A stretch of DNA of 64,000 nt from Stenotrophomonas sp. ASS1 (GCF_004346925.1 NZ_CP031167.1:1322001-1386000); one strand, 5' to 3'; numbered from the stretch's first letter, positions 8,807 to 18,054 are shown. The notes: generated by a model from the sequence alone, not told the origin. A program made the numbers and translations.

Positions 8807-9529
8807 ATGACCACCCGACTCAACAAACATATCGCCGACACCGGCTTCTGCTCCCGCCGCGAGGCCGATCGCCTGATCGCCGCGCGCCGCGTTACCGTCA
8901 ACGGCCATCCGGCCGGTACCGGCGCGGTGGTGGGCGAGGAAGACCAGGTGCTGGTCGACGGCCAGCCGCTGCGCGCTCGCGTGGCACGCAAGCCCGGCGC
9001 CCGCCGCCACGTCTACATCGCGCTGAACAAGCCGGTGGGCGTCACCTGCACCACCGAAACCTCGGTCAAGGGCAACATCGTCGACTTCGTCGGCCACGAA
9101 CAGCGCATCTTCCCGATCGGGCGCCTGGACAAGGAGTCCGAGGGACTGATCCTGATGACCAGCAACGGCGACATCGTCAACCAGATCCTGCGTGCCGAGA
9201 ACGGCCACCAGAAGGAGTACCTGGTGGCGGTGAACAAGCCGGTCACCGACGAGTTCCTGCGTGGCATGGCGCGCGGCGTGCGCATCCACGACCAGATGAC
9301 GCTGCCGTGCAAGGCCTCGCGCATCGCCAAGTTCGGTTTCCGCATCACCCTGCAGCAGGGACTGAACCGGCAGATCCGCCTGATGGCCGCCGAATTCGGC
9401 TATCGCGTGACCCAGCTGCGCCGCGTGCGCATCGACAACATCAAGATCGGCGCGCTGAAGCCGGGCCAGTGGCGCAACCTGACCGAGCAGGAACTGCAGG
9501 GCCTGCTGCCGAAGCAGCTGGACTGGTAA
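8807..9529 (+). CDS. rluF: 23S rRNA pseudouridine synthase RluF
   Basis: A 240-residue pseudouridine synthase of the RsuA family. An N-terminal S4 domain ('LNKHIADTGFCSRREADRLI') is followed by the catalytic 'GRLDKESEGLILM' motif with the essential Asp. 'KEYLVAVNKPVTDEFLRGM' and 'LNRQIRLMAAEFGYRVTQL' are typical of RluF, which modifies U2604 of 23S rRNA, rather than RluB or RluE. The ATG at 8807 starts directly at the S4 domain; longer in-frame starts would run into the preceding cyclase gene. It stands between two GGDEF genes without an obvious functional link. Confidence 0.9.
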   Translation: MTTRLNKHIADTGFCSRREADRLIAARRVTVNGHPAGTGAVVGEEDQVLVDGQPLRARVARKPGARRHVYIALNKPVGVTCTTETSVKGNIVDFVGHEQRIFPIGRLDKESEGLILMTSNGDIVNQILRAENGHQKEYLVAVNKPVTDEFLRGMARGVRIHDQMTLPCKASRIAKFGFRITLQQGLNRQIRLMAAEFGYRVTQLRRVRIDNIKIGALKPGQWRNLTEQELQGLLPKQLDW

Positions 9530-9535
9530 CGCGCG

Positions 9536-9605
9536 GTAGTGCCGGCCGCTGGCCGGCTGCTCCAGGCATCGAATGAGTGCGGGATGCCGGCCAGCGGCCG
9601 GCACT
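9536..9605. repeat. SMAG/REP pair in inverted orientation
   Basis: Two palindromic units face each other: a GTAG-headed unit at 9536-9558 and its inverted partner at 9585-9605, both with a GCCGGCC-GGCCGGC core. They form a 70-bp dimer directly after the rluF stop codon. This is the dimer form of the GTAG-headed REP family of Stenotrophomonas and may also act as an mRNA 3' end. Confidence 0.85.
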
Positions 9606-9673
9606 CCCCGTTGTGCGGATTGCGCACCGGCATCAGCTAGACTCCGCAGTGACCTGCCGGAACGTGACGCTGC

Positions 9674-10744
9674 ATGATCAAGCCCGACAAGCCTGCCAAC
9701 GAAGCCCTTCGGCTCGAGGCGCTGTACCGCTACCGGATCCTGGATTCGCAGCGTGAGAAATCCTTCGACGACCTGGTCGCGATCGCCAAGGCGGTCTGCG
9801 GTACCTCGATGGCGGCGGTGACCCTGATCGACGTCGAACGGCAGTGGTTCAAGTCGATCCAGGGCATCGACGCGGCGGAAAACCTGCGCAGCGAATCGAT
9901 GTGTGGCCACGCCATCCTGCAGCCGCAGGAAATCATGGTGGTCGAGGACGCGTTGCAGGACATCCGCTTCCACGACAACCCGGTAGTGACCGGCGACCCG
10001 CACATCCGCTTCTACGCCGGTGCGCCACTGATCAGTTCCGATGGCCTGCCTCTGGGCACGCTGTGCGTGTTCGATGCACATCCGCAGCACCTGCCCAGCG
10101 ACAAGGCCGAGGCACTGGCCGCGCTGTCACGGCAGGTGATGCTGGTAATGGAGCTGCGCCGTTTCGCGCTCGACATCCAGAAGCACATGCTGGAGCGCGA
10201 TGACTACGAGCGCCTGTTGGCGGAGTACCAGGACGTGCTGCTGGCGCAGAATGCCGACCTGGCCGAGCAGAGCCGCACCGATGCGCTGACCGGCCTGCCC
10301 AACCGCCGCGCAATGGCGGCGGCACTGGAAGAGGCGGTGGTGGAGATCGATGGGCAACCGGGCGTCGCCTGCGTCGCGTTGCTCGACATCGATCATTTCA
10401 AGCACATCAATGATTTCCAGGGCCACGCTACAGGCGACCGGGTGCTGGCCGAGCTGGGCGTGCTGCTGCGCTCGCACTTCGCCGGCCGCGGCATGGCTGC
10501 GCGCTACGGCGGCGAGGAGTTCGTGGCGGTAATGCCGGGCACCGACCTGCACACGGCCGAACTGCAATGCGAGTTCCTGCGCCTGGCCGTGGCTGACCTG
10601 CCGCTTGGATTCCCGGTCACGATCAGCATCGGTGTTGCCCAGCACCAGCCAGGTGAAAGCGTGGATGACATGCTGGCGCGCGCCGACAAGGCGCTGTACC
10701 GGGCCAAGGGCAATGGTCGCAACCGGGTGGAACGGGCGGGCTGA
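9674..10744 (+). CDS. GAF-GGDEF diguanylate cyclase
   Basis: A 356-residue soluble protein with no TM segment. A GAF sensor domain covers about residues 10-168, with 'SIQGIDAAENLRSESMCGHA' and 'FYAGAPLISSDGLPLGTLCV', patterns common in GAF domains fused to GGDEF. The cyclase domain (195-355) has an intact GGEEF at 279-283. No RxxD inhibition site stands five residues before it, so it may lack product feedback, unlike the 7TM cyclase nearby. The ligand of the GAF domain cannot be read from sequence. The ATG at 9674 is the only start that keeps the whole GAF domain. Confidence 0.9.
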   Translation: MIKPDKPANEALRLEALYRYRILDSQREKSFDDLVAIAKAVCGTSMAAVTLIDVERQWFKSIQGIDAAENLRSESMCGHAILQPQEIMVVEDALQDIRFHDNPVVTGDPHIRFYAGAPLISSDGLPLGTLCVFDAHPQHLPSDKAEALAALSRQVMLVMELRRFALDIQKHMLERDDYERLLAEYQDVLLAQNADLAEQSRTDALTGLPNRRAMAAALEEAVVEIDGQPGVACVALLDIDHFKHINDFQGHATGDRVLAELGVLLRSHFAGRGMAARYGGEEFVAVMPGTDLHTAELQCEFLRLAVADLPLGFPVTISIGVAQHQPGESVDDMLARADKALYRAKGNGRNRVERAG

Positions 10745-10756
10745 GCCCTGCATGCA

Positions 10757-10780
10757 GTAGATCCACGCCATGCGGGGATG
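10757..10780 (+). repeat. Degenerate SMAG unit (ATCCACGCC type)
   Basis: A GTAG head at 10757 followed by a short palindrome of the GATCCACGCC-type found elsewhere in the window. One base change weakens the stem. It lies 13 bp after the GAF-GGDEF gene. Confidence 0.75.
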
Positions 10781-10864
10781 CTTTTGCAGATGAGGTAACG
10801 CCGTGTCGCGGCCTGTGCGATTGCGCCCGGCGAATATGCCGTCCCTGTTCCCACGGACACGACC

Positions 10865-12025
10865 ATGCTGCAGACCCTGGCCATCGCCCACTATCGCTCG
10901 CTGCACGGGCTGGTACTGCCGCTGCAGCCGTTGAACGTGGTCACCGGTGACAACGGCAGTGGCAAATCCAGCCTGTACCGCGCGCTGCGCCTGCTGGCGG
11001 AGACCGCGCAGGGCGGCGTCGCGGCGGTTCTGGCGCGCGAAGGTGGGCTCGGTTCGGCGCTGTGGGCGGGGCCGGAAAAAATGGACCGTCGGGTTGCTGC
11101 CGGCGAAATTCCCTTGCAGGGCGGCCCGCGTCAGGAATCGGTGGGGCTGAAGCTGGGCTTCACCACCGACGAGTTCGGCTATGCCATCGACCTGGGCTAC
11201 CCACCGCCCAGCCGTTCGGCCTTCGCACTGGACCCGCAGATCAAGGCCGAGGCGATCTGGGCCGGGCCGTTCCTGCGCAGCGCCAACCTGCTGGTCGACC
11301 GACGTGGGGCAATGGTGCGGCAACGCCATGCGCGCGGCTGGGATCTGGTCGATGACCGGTTGTCGCTGTTCGACAGTCTGTTCACCCAGGTTGGCGATCC
11401 GCAGCGCATGCCGGAAACCATCGCCCTGCGCGAGTACATCCGTCGCTGGCGCTTCTACGACCATTTCCGCAGCGACGCCGATGCCCCGGCACGGCAACCG
11501 GCGATGGCCACGCGCACGCCGGTGCTGCATCACGACGGTCGCGATCTGGCGGCGGCCTGGGTGACCATCCTCGAGATCGGTGATCCGGGCGCACTGGCGC
11601 GCAGCGTGGAGGATGCGTTCCCGGGCGCCACGGTGGGGTTCGAGGAACTGGACGGTCGACTCGCCCTGCGCTTCCACCAGCCGGGGCTGCTGCGGCCGTT
11701 GTCGATGGCCGAGCTGTCCGACGGCACGCTGCGCTTCCTGCTGCTGGCCGCGGCACTGCACACGCCGCGCCCGCCGCCGCTGCTGGTGCTCAACGAACCG
11801 GAGACCAGCCTGCATCCTGACCTGCTGCCGGCGCTGGCGCGGCTGATCATCGCGGCCAGTGCGCGCAGCCAGGTGTGGGTGGTCTCACACGCCAGCCGAC
11901 TGATCGCAGCACTGGAGCAGGCGCCCGGCTGTCATTCGCTGCATCTGCACAAGGAACAGGGGCGCACGCTGTTGAGCGGGCAGGGCTTGCTGGATGCCCC
12001 GGCATGGCACTGGCCACAGCGCTGA
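10865..12025 (+). CDS. Stand-alone AAA/ABC-type ATPase (RecF/COG4637-like)
   Basis: A 386-residue ATPase of the SMC/RecF/ABC class. Walker A GDNGSGKSS lies at about 29-37, a signature-like LSDGTLRFLLL near 283 and Walker B 'LLVLNEPETSLHP' near 305. A D-loop/H-loop region with 'VWVVSHASRLI' follows. The N- and C-terminal nucleotide-binding halves are separated by about 230 residues with no long coiled coil and no TOPRIM nuclease domain, unlike OLD proteins. Such single ATPases are common in bacteria, and their role (repair, RNA or defence) is undefined. The gene is followed tightly by a convergent EamA gene, with no partner gene to suggest a defence system. Confidence 0.8.
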   Translation: MLQTLAIAHYRSLHGLVLPLQPLNVVTGDNGSGKSSLYRALRLLAETAQGGVAAVLAREGGLGSALWAGPEKMDRRVAAGEIPLQGGPRQESVGLKLGFTTDEFGYAIDLGYPPPSRSAFALDPQIKAEAIWAGPFLRSANLLVDRRGAMVRQRHARGWDLVDDRLSLFDSLFTQVGDPQRMPETIALREYIRRWRFYDHFRSDADAPARQPAMATRTPVLHHDGRDLAAAWVTILEIGDPGALARSVEDAFPGATVGFEELDGRLALRFHQPGLLRPLSMAELSDGTLRFLLLAAALHTPRPPPLLVLNEPETSLHPDLLPALARLIIAASARSQVWVVSHASRLIAALEQAPGCHSLHLHKEQGRTLLSGQGLLDAPAWHWPQR

Positions 12026-12055
12026 CAAGGCGATTCGCACCCTGCGCGGATACGC

Positions 12056-13003
12056 TCAATCGGCGATGTTGCGTGCTTCCGACGTACCGAGAATCTCCGG
12101 GTGCTGCACCGGCTTGCGGCGGTTCAACAACGGATGCAGGAACACCGCGCCGACGATGATCGCCACGCCCAGGTAGAACCACGGCGTGACCTCGTGCTGC
12201 TCGCGCAGCAGCACCACTGCCAGCACCACCGCGTAGACCGGTTCCAGGTTGGTCACCAGCTGCACGGTGTAGGCGCTCAGGTGGCGTAGCGCGACCAGGG
12301 CCAGGGCGAACGGCAGCAGCGTGCAGAACCCGGCCAGTACCAGCAGCAGGATGCCGTCGTGCAGGTCCGGAACCACCCATAGCGGGCTGGCCAGCGCCGG
12401 CAGCAGGTAGGGCATCAGTGGCGCCAGCAGGGTCAGGGTGAGGGTGCCGGCGCCCAGCTCCAGTGCGGTGACCGTAAGCGGATCGGCGTGGCTGACCATG
12501 CGCTTGTTGAGCGAGCCAAACACCGCCACCAGCAGCGCCGATATCGCGCCGATCAGTACACCCAGGCGCATGCCATCGGGCACGCCACCGACCACCAGTG
12601 CAACACCCGGCAGCACGGCCAGGCCGAAGGCGAGTTCACGCAGCTGGAACGGTCGCTTGGCTACCCACGGTTCGATGATCGAGGTGAATACCGGCGCCAG
12701 CGCGATGCAGGTGGCGGCCACCGAGGCGTTGGCCAGCTTCACCGCGCCGTAGAACGTCAGCCAGTGCAGGGCGACCAGCGCGCCGATGCCGGCGTAGCCC
12801 GCCACCAGGCGCAATGGCAGGGGGCGCAATCCGCGCCAGACCCGCGGCAGCAGCGCCAGCATCGCCGTCACCAGCAGCATGCGCCACCACACCAGCGGCA
12901 GCGCCGGCAGGGTGATCAACTTGCCGAGGATGGCGGTGACGCCCCACAGCAGGACACAGAAGTGGATCTGCCACAGCGCTTTGCGGGTGTCGGGTGTGCT
13001 CAT
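12056..13003 (-). CDS. EamA/DMT family transporter
   Basis: A 315-residue membrane protein with about ten hydrophobic helices in two EamA repeats, the drug/metabolite exporter layout. The first repeat begins 'KALWQIHFCVLLWGVTAILGKL' and the second contains 'LAPVFTSIIEPW'-like EamA features. The substrate is not readable. The ATG at 13003 puts the first helix near residue 15; upstream in-frame codons would run into the next gene. It ends 30 bp from the convergent ATPase gene. Confidence 0.85.
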   Translation of the reverse strand: MSTPDTRKALWQIHFCVLLWGVTAILGKLITLPALPLVWWRMLLVTAMLALLPRVWRGLRPLPLRLVAGYAGIGALVALHWLTFYGAVKLANASVAATCIALAPVFTSIIEPWVAKRPFQLRELAFGLAVLPGVALVVGGVPDGMRLGVLIGAISALLVAVFGSLNKRMVSHADPLTVTALELGAGTLTLTLLAPLMPYLLPALASPLWVVPDLHDGILLLVLAGFCTLLPFALALVALRHLSAYTVQLVTNLEPVYAVVLAVVLLREQHEVTPWFYLGVAIIVGAVFLHPLLNRRKPVQHPEILGTSEARNIAD

Positions 13004-13037
13004 CCGCCTATTGTGAGGCAAGGCGATGACCGCAGCG

Positions 13038-13868
13038 CTATCCGCGTGAGGAATTGCTGGCCCCATCTACCCGCCGCTGCAGGGCCATCGCCGCCGCCGG
13101 GTTGCGTGCCTTGCCCGCACCAATGCACAGCAGGTAGACCTCGCGCGGCTCTGACGGTGCCGGCGCGGCCAGGCAGGGCAGGTCGTCCACCGGTTCGCCG
13201 CGTGACCAGTGGAGCGCGCGTTCGGCCCAGCGCTGCTGCACGGGTGCCGGCAGACCCTCGTTCAAGCGGGCCTGGCTGCGCTTGATCCTGGCGTAGACGA
13301 AGCCGGCACTGACATCGCCGTGTAGTGGCGCCTCGTCGCTGTCCTCGATCACCAGCGCCACGCCGTGTCGACGGGCGGCAGCAACCAGTGCCGGGCCATG
13401 TGCCTCGGCGTTGCGGACCTCCAGCGCATGCTGCAGCGTCACCCCTTCCAGTTGCTTCGGCAGCTGCGCCATCAGGGCACCCAATGCATCGGTATCGGCC
13501 GGATGGCGCGGATCGAACTGCCACAGCAACGGCCCGAGCCGGTCACCGAGTGCAATCGCCGCCTGCAGGAAGGGCGCGGCCGCTTCCACCGTACTGGAGA
13601 GGTCGCGGCGCTGCACCAGGTAGCGTGGTGCCTTCATCGAAAACCGGAAACCGTCGGGTGTCTGTGCGGCCCACTGCGTGCACTGCGCCGCTGTTGGCGT
13701 GCGGTAGAAGGTGCCGTTGATTTCGATGCAGCGCAGGGCGCGGCTGGCGTGGGCCAGTTCTTCACGCTGCGGCAGGCCCACGGGGTAGAAAACGCCGCCG
13801 CGCCATTCGGGAAACACCCAGCCACCGATGCCGCAGCGGATCTCCGCCGGACGGGCGGTCGCGGTCAC
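13038..13868 (-). CDS. DUF72 (YecE family) protein
   Basis: A 276-residue cytosolic protein with the DUF72 TIM-barrel signature: 'IRCGIGGWVFPEWRGGVFYP' at the N-terminus, 'INGTFYRTPTAAQ', 'FRFSMKAPRYLVQRRDL' and 'VIEDSDEAP'. The biochemical function of DUF72/YecE is not established. The GTG at 13868 is chosen because it overlaps the TGA of the upstream VOC gene as GTGA, typical of translational coupling; a start at 13913 would overlap that gene much more. Confidence 0.85.
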   Translation of the reverse strand: MTATARPAEIRCGIGGWVFPEWRGGVFYPVGLPQREELAHASRALRCIEINGTFYRTPTAAQCTQWAAQTPDGFRFSMKAPRYLVQRRDLSSTVEAAAPFLQAAIALGDRLGPLLWQFDPRHPADTDALGALMAQLPKQLEGVTLQHALEVRNAEAHGPALVAAARRHGVALVIEDSDEAPLHGDVSAGFVYARIKRSQARLNEGLPAPVQQRWAERALHWSRGEPVDDLPCLAAPAPSEPREVYLLCIGAGKARNPAAAMALQRRVDGASNSSRG

Positions 13869-14308
13869 TGGCCGTGGTCCGCGCGCCACGGGTCGTAGCT
13901 GCCGAACCACCACAGATAGCCTTCCGGGTCGGCGCAGGCGTAGCCGCGTCCGCCATAGTCCTGGTCGGCGATGTCGATGACAATGCGGGCACCGGCGGCC
14001 TTGGCCCGTGCATAGTGCGCATCGGCATCGGTGACGATCACGCAGGCGTTCTGGGTCTGGCGGCCGCCGACCTCATCAGGCATCGCCGCATGCTGGCTCC
14101 ACTCGCTTTCCTTGTCGGCCGAGCCGAGCATGATCATGCCGGTGCCGAAGGTCAGCTGTGCATGGAAGACCGTATCGCCATCGGCGTAGACGGCCTGGGC
14201 ATGGAAGCCGAAGGCGCGCTGCAGCCAGTCGATGGCGGCCTGCGCGTCGCGATAGCGCAGGCATGGAATGATGGTGGAGCCGTTGCTCGGTTGGCCGTTC
14301 CCGCCCAT
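13865..14308 (-). CDS. VOC family (glyoxalase/bleomycin-resistance fold) protein
   Basis: A 147-residue protein with two beta-alpha-beta-beta-beta half-modules of the vicinal oxygen chelate fold. The first half begins 'IIPCLRYRDAQAAIDWLQRA' and contains 'HAQLTFGTGMIML'. The second half ends 'DYGGRGYACADPEGYLWWFG'. This is the PhnB/YraH-like subgroup, usually of unknown substrate. Its stop codon overlaps the start of the DUF72 gene by 4 bp, so both are probably one transcript. It is divergent from the serine hydrolase gene across a 110-bp gap that should hold both promoters. Confidence 0.85.
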   Translation of the reverse strand: MGGNGQPSNGSTIIPCLRYRDAQAAIDWLQRAFGFHAQAVYADGDTVFHAQLTFGTGMIMLGSADKESEWSQHAAMPDEVGGRQTQNACVIVTDADAHYARAKAAGARIVIDIADQDYGGRGYACADPEGYLWWFGSYDPWRADHGQ

Positions 14309-14418
14309 GACACCCCTCCTATGGCACAGGGCAGGGTGCGCCGCAGACCGTTACCATCGCGCGAAACCCCGGTGACGGCCTGCACATGGCCGCCACCCCT
14401 GTTCGGAGATCGTGCTGG

Positions 14419-15978
14419 ATGAAACCCTGGATTGGAGGAGCCGTGCTGCTGGCGTGCACGACCATGGCGAGTGCTGCCACCCCGGCGCAGCTGCAGGACC
14501 TGGATGCGACCGTCGAGCGCGTGCGCGCGCAGTTCGACGTGCCCGGCATTGCCGTGGCCGTGGTCAAGGATGGCGAGGTGGTGCTGGAACGCGGCTGGGG
14601 CGTGCGCGAGCAGGGCAAGCCGGAACCGGTGCAGGCCGATACGCTGTTTGCCATTGCGTCCAACACCAAGGCGTTCACCGCCACCTCGCTGAACCTGCTG
14701 GCCGAGGACGGCAAGCTGAAGATGCACGACAAGGTGATCGACCACCTGCCGTCGTTCCGCATGTCCGATCCGTTCGTGACCGGCCAGATGACGATCCGCG
14801 ACCTGCTGTCGCATCGCAGCGGACTGAGCCTGGGCGCCGGTGACCTGTTGTTCTGGCCGACCACCTCCTACAGCAATGCCGAAGTGGTGGAACGGCTGGG
14901 CAGGGTGCCGCTGAAGGGTGGATTCCGCGAGGGCTATGCGTACGACAACATCCTGTACGCGGTTGCCCAGCAGGTGATCGAGCATGTCTCCGGCATGAGC
15001 TACCAGCAGTTCCTGCAGACCCGCATCTTCGACAAGGTGGGCATGGCCGGCACACGCTACAACGCCGATCACCTGAAGCCGGGCGACAAGGCCGCGGTCG
15101 GCCACGCCAAGTACGATTTCAAGGACCTGCGTACCGTTGCACCGCTGACCTGGTCGAACAATGCCGGCGCCGGTGGCATCTATTCCAGTGCGCACGACAT
15201 GGCGCGCTGGATGCAGGTGCAGCTGGACGAAGGCAAGCTGGCCGATGGCACCGCGCTGTTCAGCGACAAGAGCCAGCAGCAGATGTGGCGGATGATCACG
15301 CCGCAGTCGATCCCGGCGCCGAGCGTGCCGGAGCTGGCACCGGCGCGGGCCAACTTCGCCGGCTATGGCGAAGGCTGGAGCCTGAGCGACTACCGCGGGC
15401 AGAAGCTGGTCTGGCACACCGGTGGCTGGCCGGGCATGGTCTCGCGGCTGACCCTGGTACCGGGCGAGAAACTGGGCGTGGTGGTGCTGACCAATCAGGA
15501 AGTGGGCGCGGCGTTCAATGCGATCACCCTGAGCGTGCTCGATGCCTACCTGGGCGGTGAAAAGCATGACTGGGTGGACGCCTATGCCAAGGCCGTGGCC
15601 AAGGGACAGGACAAGGCCGACGAGGCGTGGGCCAAGCACCAGAGCGCGCGCGACAAGGGCAGCAGGCCGTCGCTGGCGCTGGCCGGCTACACAGGCACGT
15701 TCCGCGACCGCTGGTATGGCGACATGCAGGTCAGTGCCGAGGGCAAGGGACTGCGCCTGCGCTTTGCCAAGACCGCGCAGCTGAGCGGACGCCTGGAGCA
15801 CTGGCAGCACGACACCTTCATCGTGCGCTGGGACGACCGTTCGCTCAACGCCGACGCGTTCGTGAACTTCAGCCTGGATCCGGACGGCAAGGTGCGCGAG
15901 GTGCGCATGCAGTCGATCTCCGACCTGACCGATTTCAGCTTCGATTTCCAGGACCTGCTGTTCACCCCGGTGAAATGA
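14419..15978 (+). CDS. Exported serine hydrolase, beta-lactamase/class C fold, with DUF3471-like tail
   Basis: A 519-residue protein with a signal peptide (about 1-20, 'MASAA' cleavage region). The penicillin-binding serine hydrolase motifs are present: SNTK at 81-84 (S-x-x-K nucleophile), YDN at 175-177 (Y-x-N) and HTGG at 333-336 (third box). The C-terminal 130 residues resemble DUF3471, often attached to class C-like hydrolases acting on peptides or esters. Resistance to beta-lactams should not be assumed. The ATG at 14419 is chosen because it begins the signal peptide and has GGAGAT upstream; an earlier ATG adds 11 non-signal residues. Confidence 0.85.
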   Translation: MKPWIGGAVLLACTTMASAATPAQLQDLDATVERVRAQFDVPGIAVAVVKDGEVVLERGWGVREQGKPEPVQADTLFAIASNTKAFTATSLNLLAEDGKLKMHDKVIDHLPSFRMSDPFVTGQMTIRDLLSHRSGLSLGAGDLLFWPTTSYSNAEVVERLGRVPLKGGFREGYAYDNILYAVAQQVIEHVSGMSYQQFLQTRIFDKVGMAGTRYNADHLKPGDKAAVGHAKYDFKDLRTVAPLTWSNNAGAGGIYSSAHDMARWMQVQLDEGKLADGTALFSDKSQQQMWRMITPQSIPAPSVPELAPARANFAGYGEGWSLSDYRGQKLVWHTGGWPGMVSRLTLVPGEKLGVVVLTNQEVGAAFNAITLSVLDAYLGGEKHDWVDAYAKAVAKGQDKADEAWAKHQSARDKGSRPSLALAGYTGTFRDRWYGDMQVSAEGKGLRLRFAKTAQLSGRLEHWQHDTFIVRWDDRSLNADAFVNFSLDPDGKVREVRMQSISDLTDFSFDFQDLLFTPVK

Positions 15979-16023
15979 CGTCGCCGGGCGTGGCCCTGCG
16001 CTGCCGTTTGACGAATCCCATCG

Positions 16024-16099
16024 GTAGTGCCGGCCGCTGGCCGGCAACCTGATGATCCCCGGAAGCGTCGCGAGGGGGCCGGCCAGCGGCCGGCACTAC
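16024..16099. repeat. SMAG/REP pair in inverted orientation
   Basis: A GTAG-headed palindrome at 16024 and its inverted copy ending at 16099 (CTAC) form a 76-bp dimer with the same GCCGGCCGCTGGCCGGC core as the copy after rluF. It lies between the serine hydrolase and the ABC exporter genes. Confidence 0.88.
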
Positions 16100-16177
16100 C
16101 GGAACCGCGGCGATCATCGGCTGGCGTACACACCCGGCGTGGGATACTCCGCCGGCTATTGATGGCGAGGGAATGCG

Positions 16178-18010
16178 ATGTTCCGTTGGTTTGAATCCCT
16201 GATCCCGGTGTTTCCGCCCGTGGACGGGCGCATGCCGCCGCGCAAGGTGGTGCCGTTCTACCTGCACTACCTGCGCCCGGTGTGGCCGGTGCTGCTGGCC
16301 ACCCTGATCGCCGGCCTGCTGCTGGCGCTGGTGGAAGTGGCAATGTTCGATTACCTGGGCCGCATCGTCGACATGGTCGCCGAGCAGCCGGGGGGCGATT
16401 TCTTCAAGCGCCATGCCAATGAGCTGGGCTGGATGCTGTTCATCACGGTCATCGCGCGGCCGATCCTGGTCGGCCTGCACAACCTGCTGGTCAACCAGGC
16501 CATCGTGCCTGGCCTGAGCAACCGCTCGCGCTGGCTGATGCACAACTACGTGGTGCGGCAGAGCCTGAACTTCTTCCAGAACGACTTCGCCGGCAGCGTG
16601 GCCAACCGGGTGATGCAGACCGGTACCTCGCTGCGCGAATCGGCAGTGCAGATGGTCGACTCGCTCTGGTACATCGTGGTCTACACCGGCACCGCGCTGT
16701 ACCTGTTCGCGCAGGCCGACTGGCGGCTGATGGTGCCGTTGATCCTGTGGCTGCTGGCCTATGCAGTGATCCTGGCCTACTTCGTTCCGCGCGCGAAGGA
16801 ACGCGCATGGATCGCCTCCGAAGCGCGTTCCAAGGCGATGGGCCGCATCGTTGATGGCTACACCAACATTCCCACGTTGAAGCTGTTCGCCCATGGCGGA
16901 CGCGAGCAGGCCTATGTGGCCGAGTCGATCCAGGAACTGGCGGTCAAGCACCGTGCGCAGACCCGCATCACCACCGGCATGGACCTGACCATCGCCATCG
17001 TCAACGGTTTCCTGATTGCCGGTACCTGTGGGCTCGCGCTGTGGCTGTGGAACGGTGGCCACATCACTGTTGGCGCGATCACGCTGGCGACCGGCCTGGT
17101 GATCCGCATTCACAACATGTCCGGCTGGATCATGTGGACCATCAACGGCATCTTCGAGGACATCGGCACGGTGCAGGATGGCATCACTACCATCGCCCAG
17201 CCGCTGACCGTGCAGGACCGCGAGGATGCGGTGCCGTTGCAGGTGACCCGTGGTGGCGTGCACTTCCAGGACATCCACTTCCACTACGGCAAGAAGGGCG
17301 GCGTGATCGCCGGACTGGACCTGGTGGTGAAGCCGGGCGAGAAGATCGGCCTGGTCGGTCCTTCCGGTGCCGGCAAGTCGACCCTGGTCAACGTGCTGCT
17401 GCGGCTCTACGACCTGGAAAGCGGCCGCATCCTGATCGACGATCAGGACATCGCCCATGTCACCCAGGAGAGCCTGCGCCAGCAGATCGGCGTGGTCACC
17501 CAGGACACCTCGCTGCTGCATCGCTCGATCCGCGACAACCTGCTGTATGGCCGCCCCGATGCCACTGACGAGCAGCTGCATGCCGCTGTGGCCAAGGCGC
17601 GCGCCGCAGCCTTCATCGATACGCTGGTGGACGGGCAGGGCCGGCGTGGCTACGACGCGCACGTGGGCGAGCGCGGCGTGAAGCTGTCCGGTGGTCAGCG
17701 CCAGCGCATCGCCATCGCCCGCGTGCTGCTGAAGGACGCACCGATCCTGGTGCTGGATGAGGCGACCTCGGCACTGGACTCGGAAGTGGAAGCGGCGATC
17801 CAGGACAGCCTGGACCAGCTGATGGGCGGCAAGACGGTGATCGCGATCGCGCATCGGCTGTCGACCATCGCACGCATGGACCGGCTGGTGGTGATGGACC
17901 AGGGCCGCATTGTCGAGACCGGCACCCATGCCGAGCTCATTGCGGCCGGTGGCCTGTACGCGCGCTTGTGGGCGCGGCAGACCGGTGGTTTTGTGGCTGC
18001 AGACCAGTAG
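16178..18010 (+). CDS. ABC exporter, fused permease and ATPase (MsbA/ATM1-like half transporter)
   Basis: A 610-residue half-transporter that would work as a dimer in the inner membrane. Six TM helices span about 30-330, including 'VLLATLIAGLLLALVEVAMF' and 'LTIAIVNGFLIAGTCGLALW'. The ATPase domain has Walker A GPSGAGKST near 394-402, signature LSGGQRQR near 503, Walker B 'ILVLDEATSALD' and H-loop 'AIAHRLST'. Substrate cannot be assigned; related single-gene exporters carry lipids, heavy-metal conjugates or peptides. It is followed by a SMAG unit and the Agp-type phosphatase gene. Confidence 0.9.
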   Translation: MFRWFESLIPVFPPVDGRMPPRKVVPFYLHYLRPVWPVLLATLIAGLLLALVEVAMFDYLGRIVDMVAEQPGGDFFKRHANELGWMLFITVIARPILVGLHNLLVNQAIVPGLSNRSRWLMHNYVVRQSLNFFQNDFAGSVANRVMQTGTSLRESAVQMVDSLWYIVVYTGTALYLFAQADWRLMVPLILWLLAYAVILAYFVPRAKERAWIASEARSKAMGRIVDGYTNIPTLKLFAHGGREQAYVAESIQELAVKHRAQTRITTGMDLTIAIVNGFLIAGTCGLALWLWNGGHITVGAITLATGLVIRIHNMSGWIMWTINGIFEDIGTVQDGITTIAQPLTVQDREDAVPLQVTRGGVHFQDIHFHYGKKGGVIAGLDLVVKPGEKIGLVGPSGAGKSTLVNVLLRLYDLESGRILIDDQDIAHVTQESLRQQIGVVTQDTSLLHRSIRDNLLYGRPDATDEQLHAAVAKARAAAFIDTLVDGQGRRGYDAHVGERGVKLSGGQRQRIAIARVLLKDAPILVLDEATSALDSEVEAAIQDSLDQLMGGKTVIAIAHRLSTIARMDRLVVMDQGRIVETGTHAELIAAGGLYARLWARQTGGFVAADQ

Positions 18011-18030
18011 ACCCACGCCATGCGTGGATG
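18007..18030 (+). repeat. SMAG unit (CCACGCC type)
   Basis: A GTAG head overlapping the last bases of the ABC transporter stop codon, followed by an 8-9 bp stem (CCCACGC/GCGTGGA-like). It separates the exporter from the phosphatase gene. Confidence 0.82.
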
Positions 18031-18054
18031 CATTCCTTGGGGTCGGAGGCCCGC

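Noticed and set aside
10865-12025. ATPase considered as an anti-phage defence gene
   Set aside because: No nuclease, TOPRIM, reverse transcriptase or other partner gene, and no mobile-element context. A general housekeeping ATPase is simpler.
14419-15978. Serine hydrolase considered as an antibiotic-resistance beta-lactamase
   Set aside because: It has the S-x-x-K, Y-x-N and H-x-G boxes but also an extra C-terminal domain typical of non-resistance hydrolases. L1/L2 of Stenotrophomonas are different proteins.
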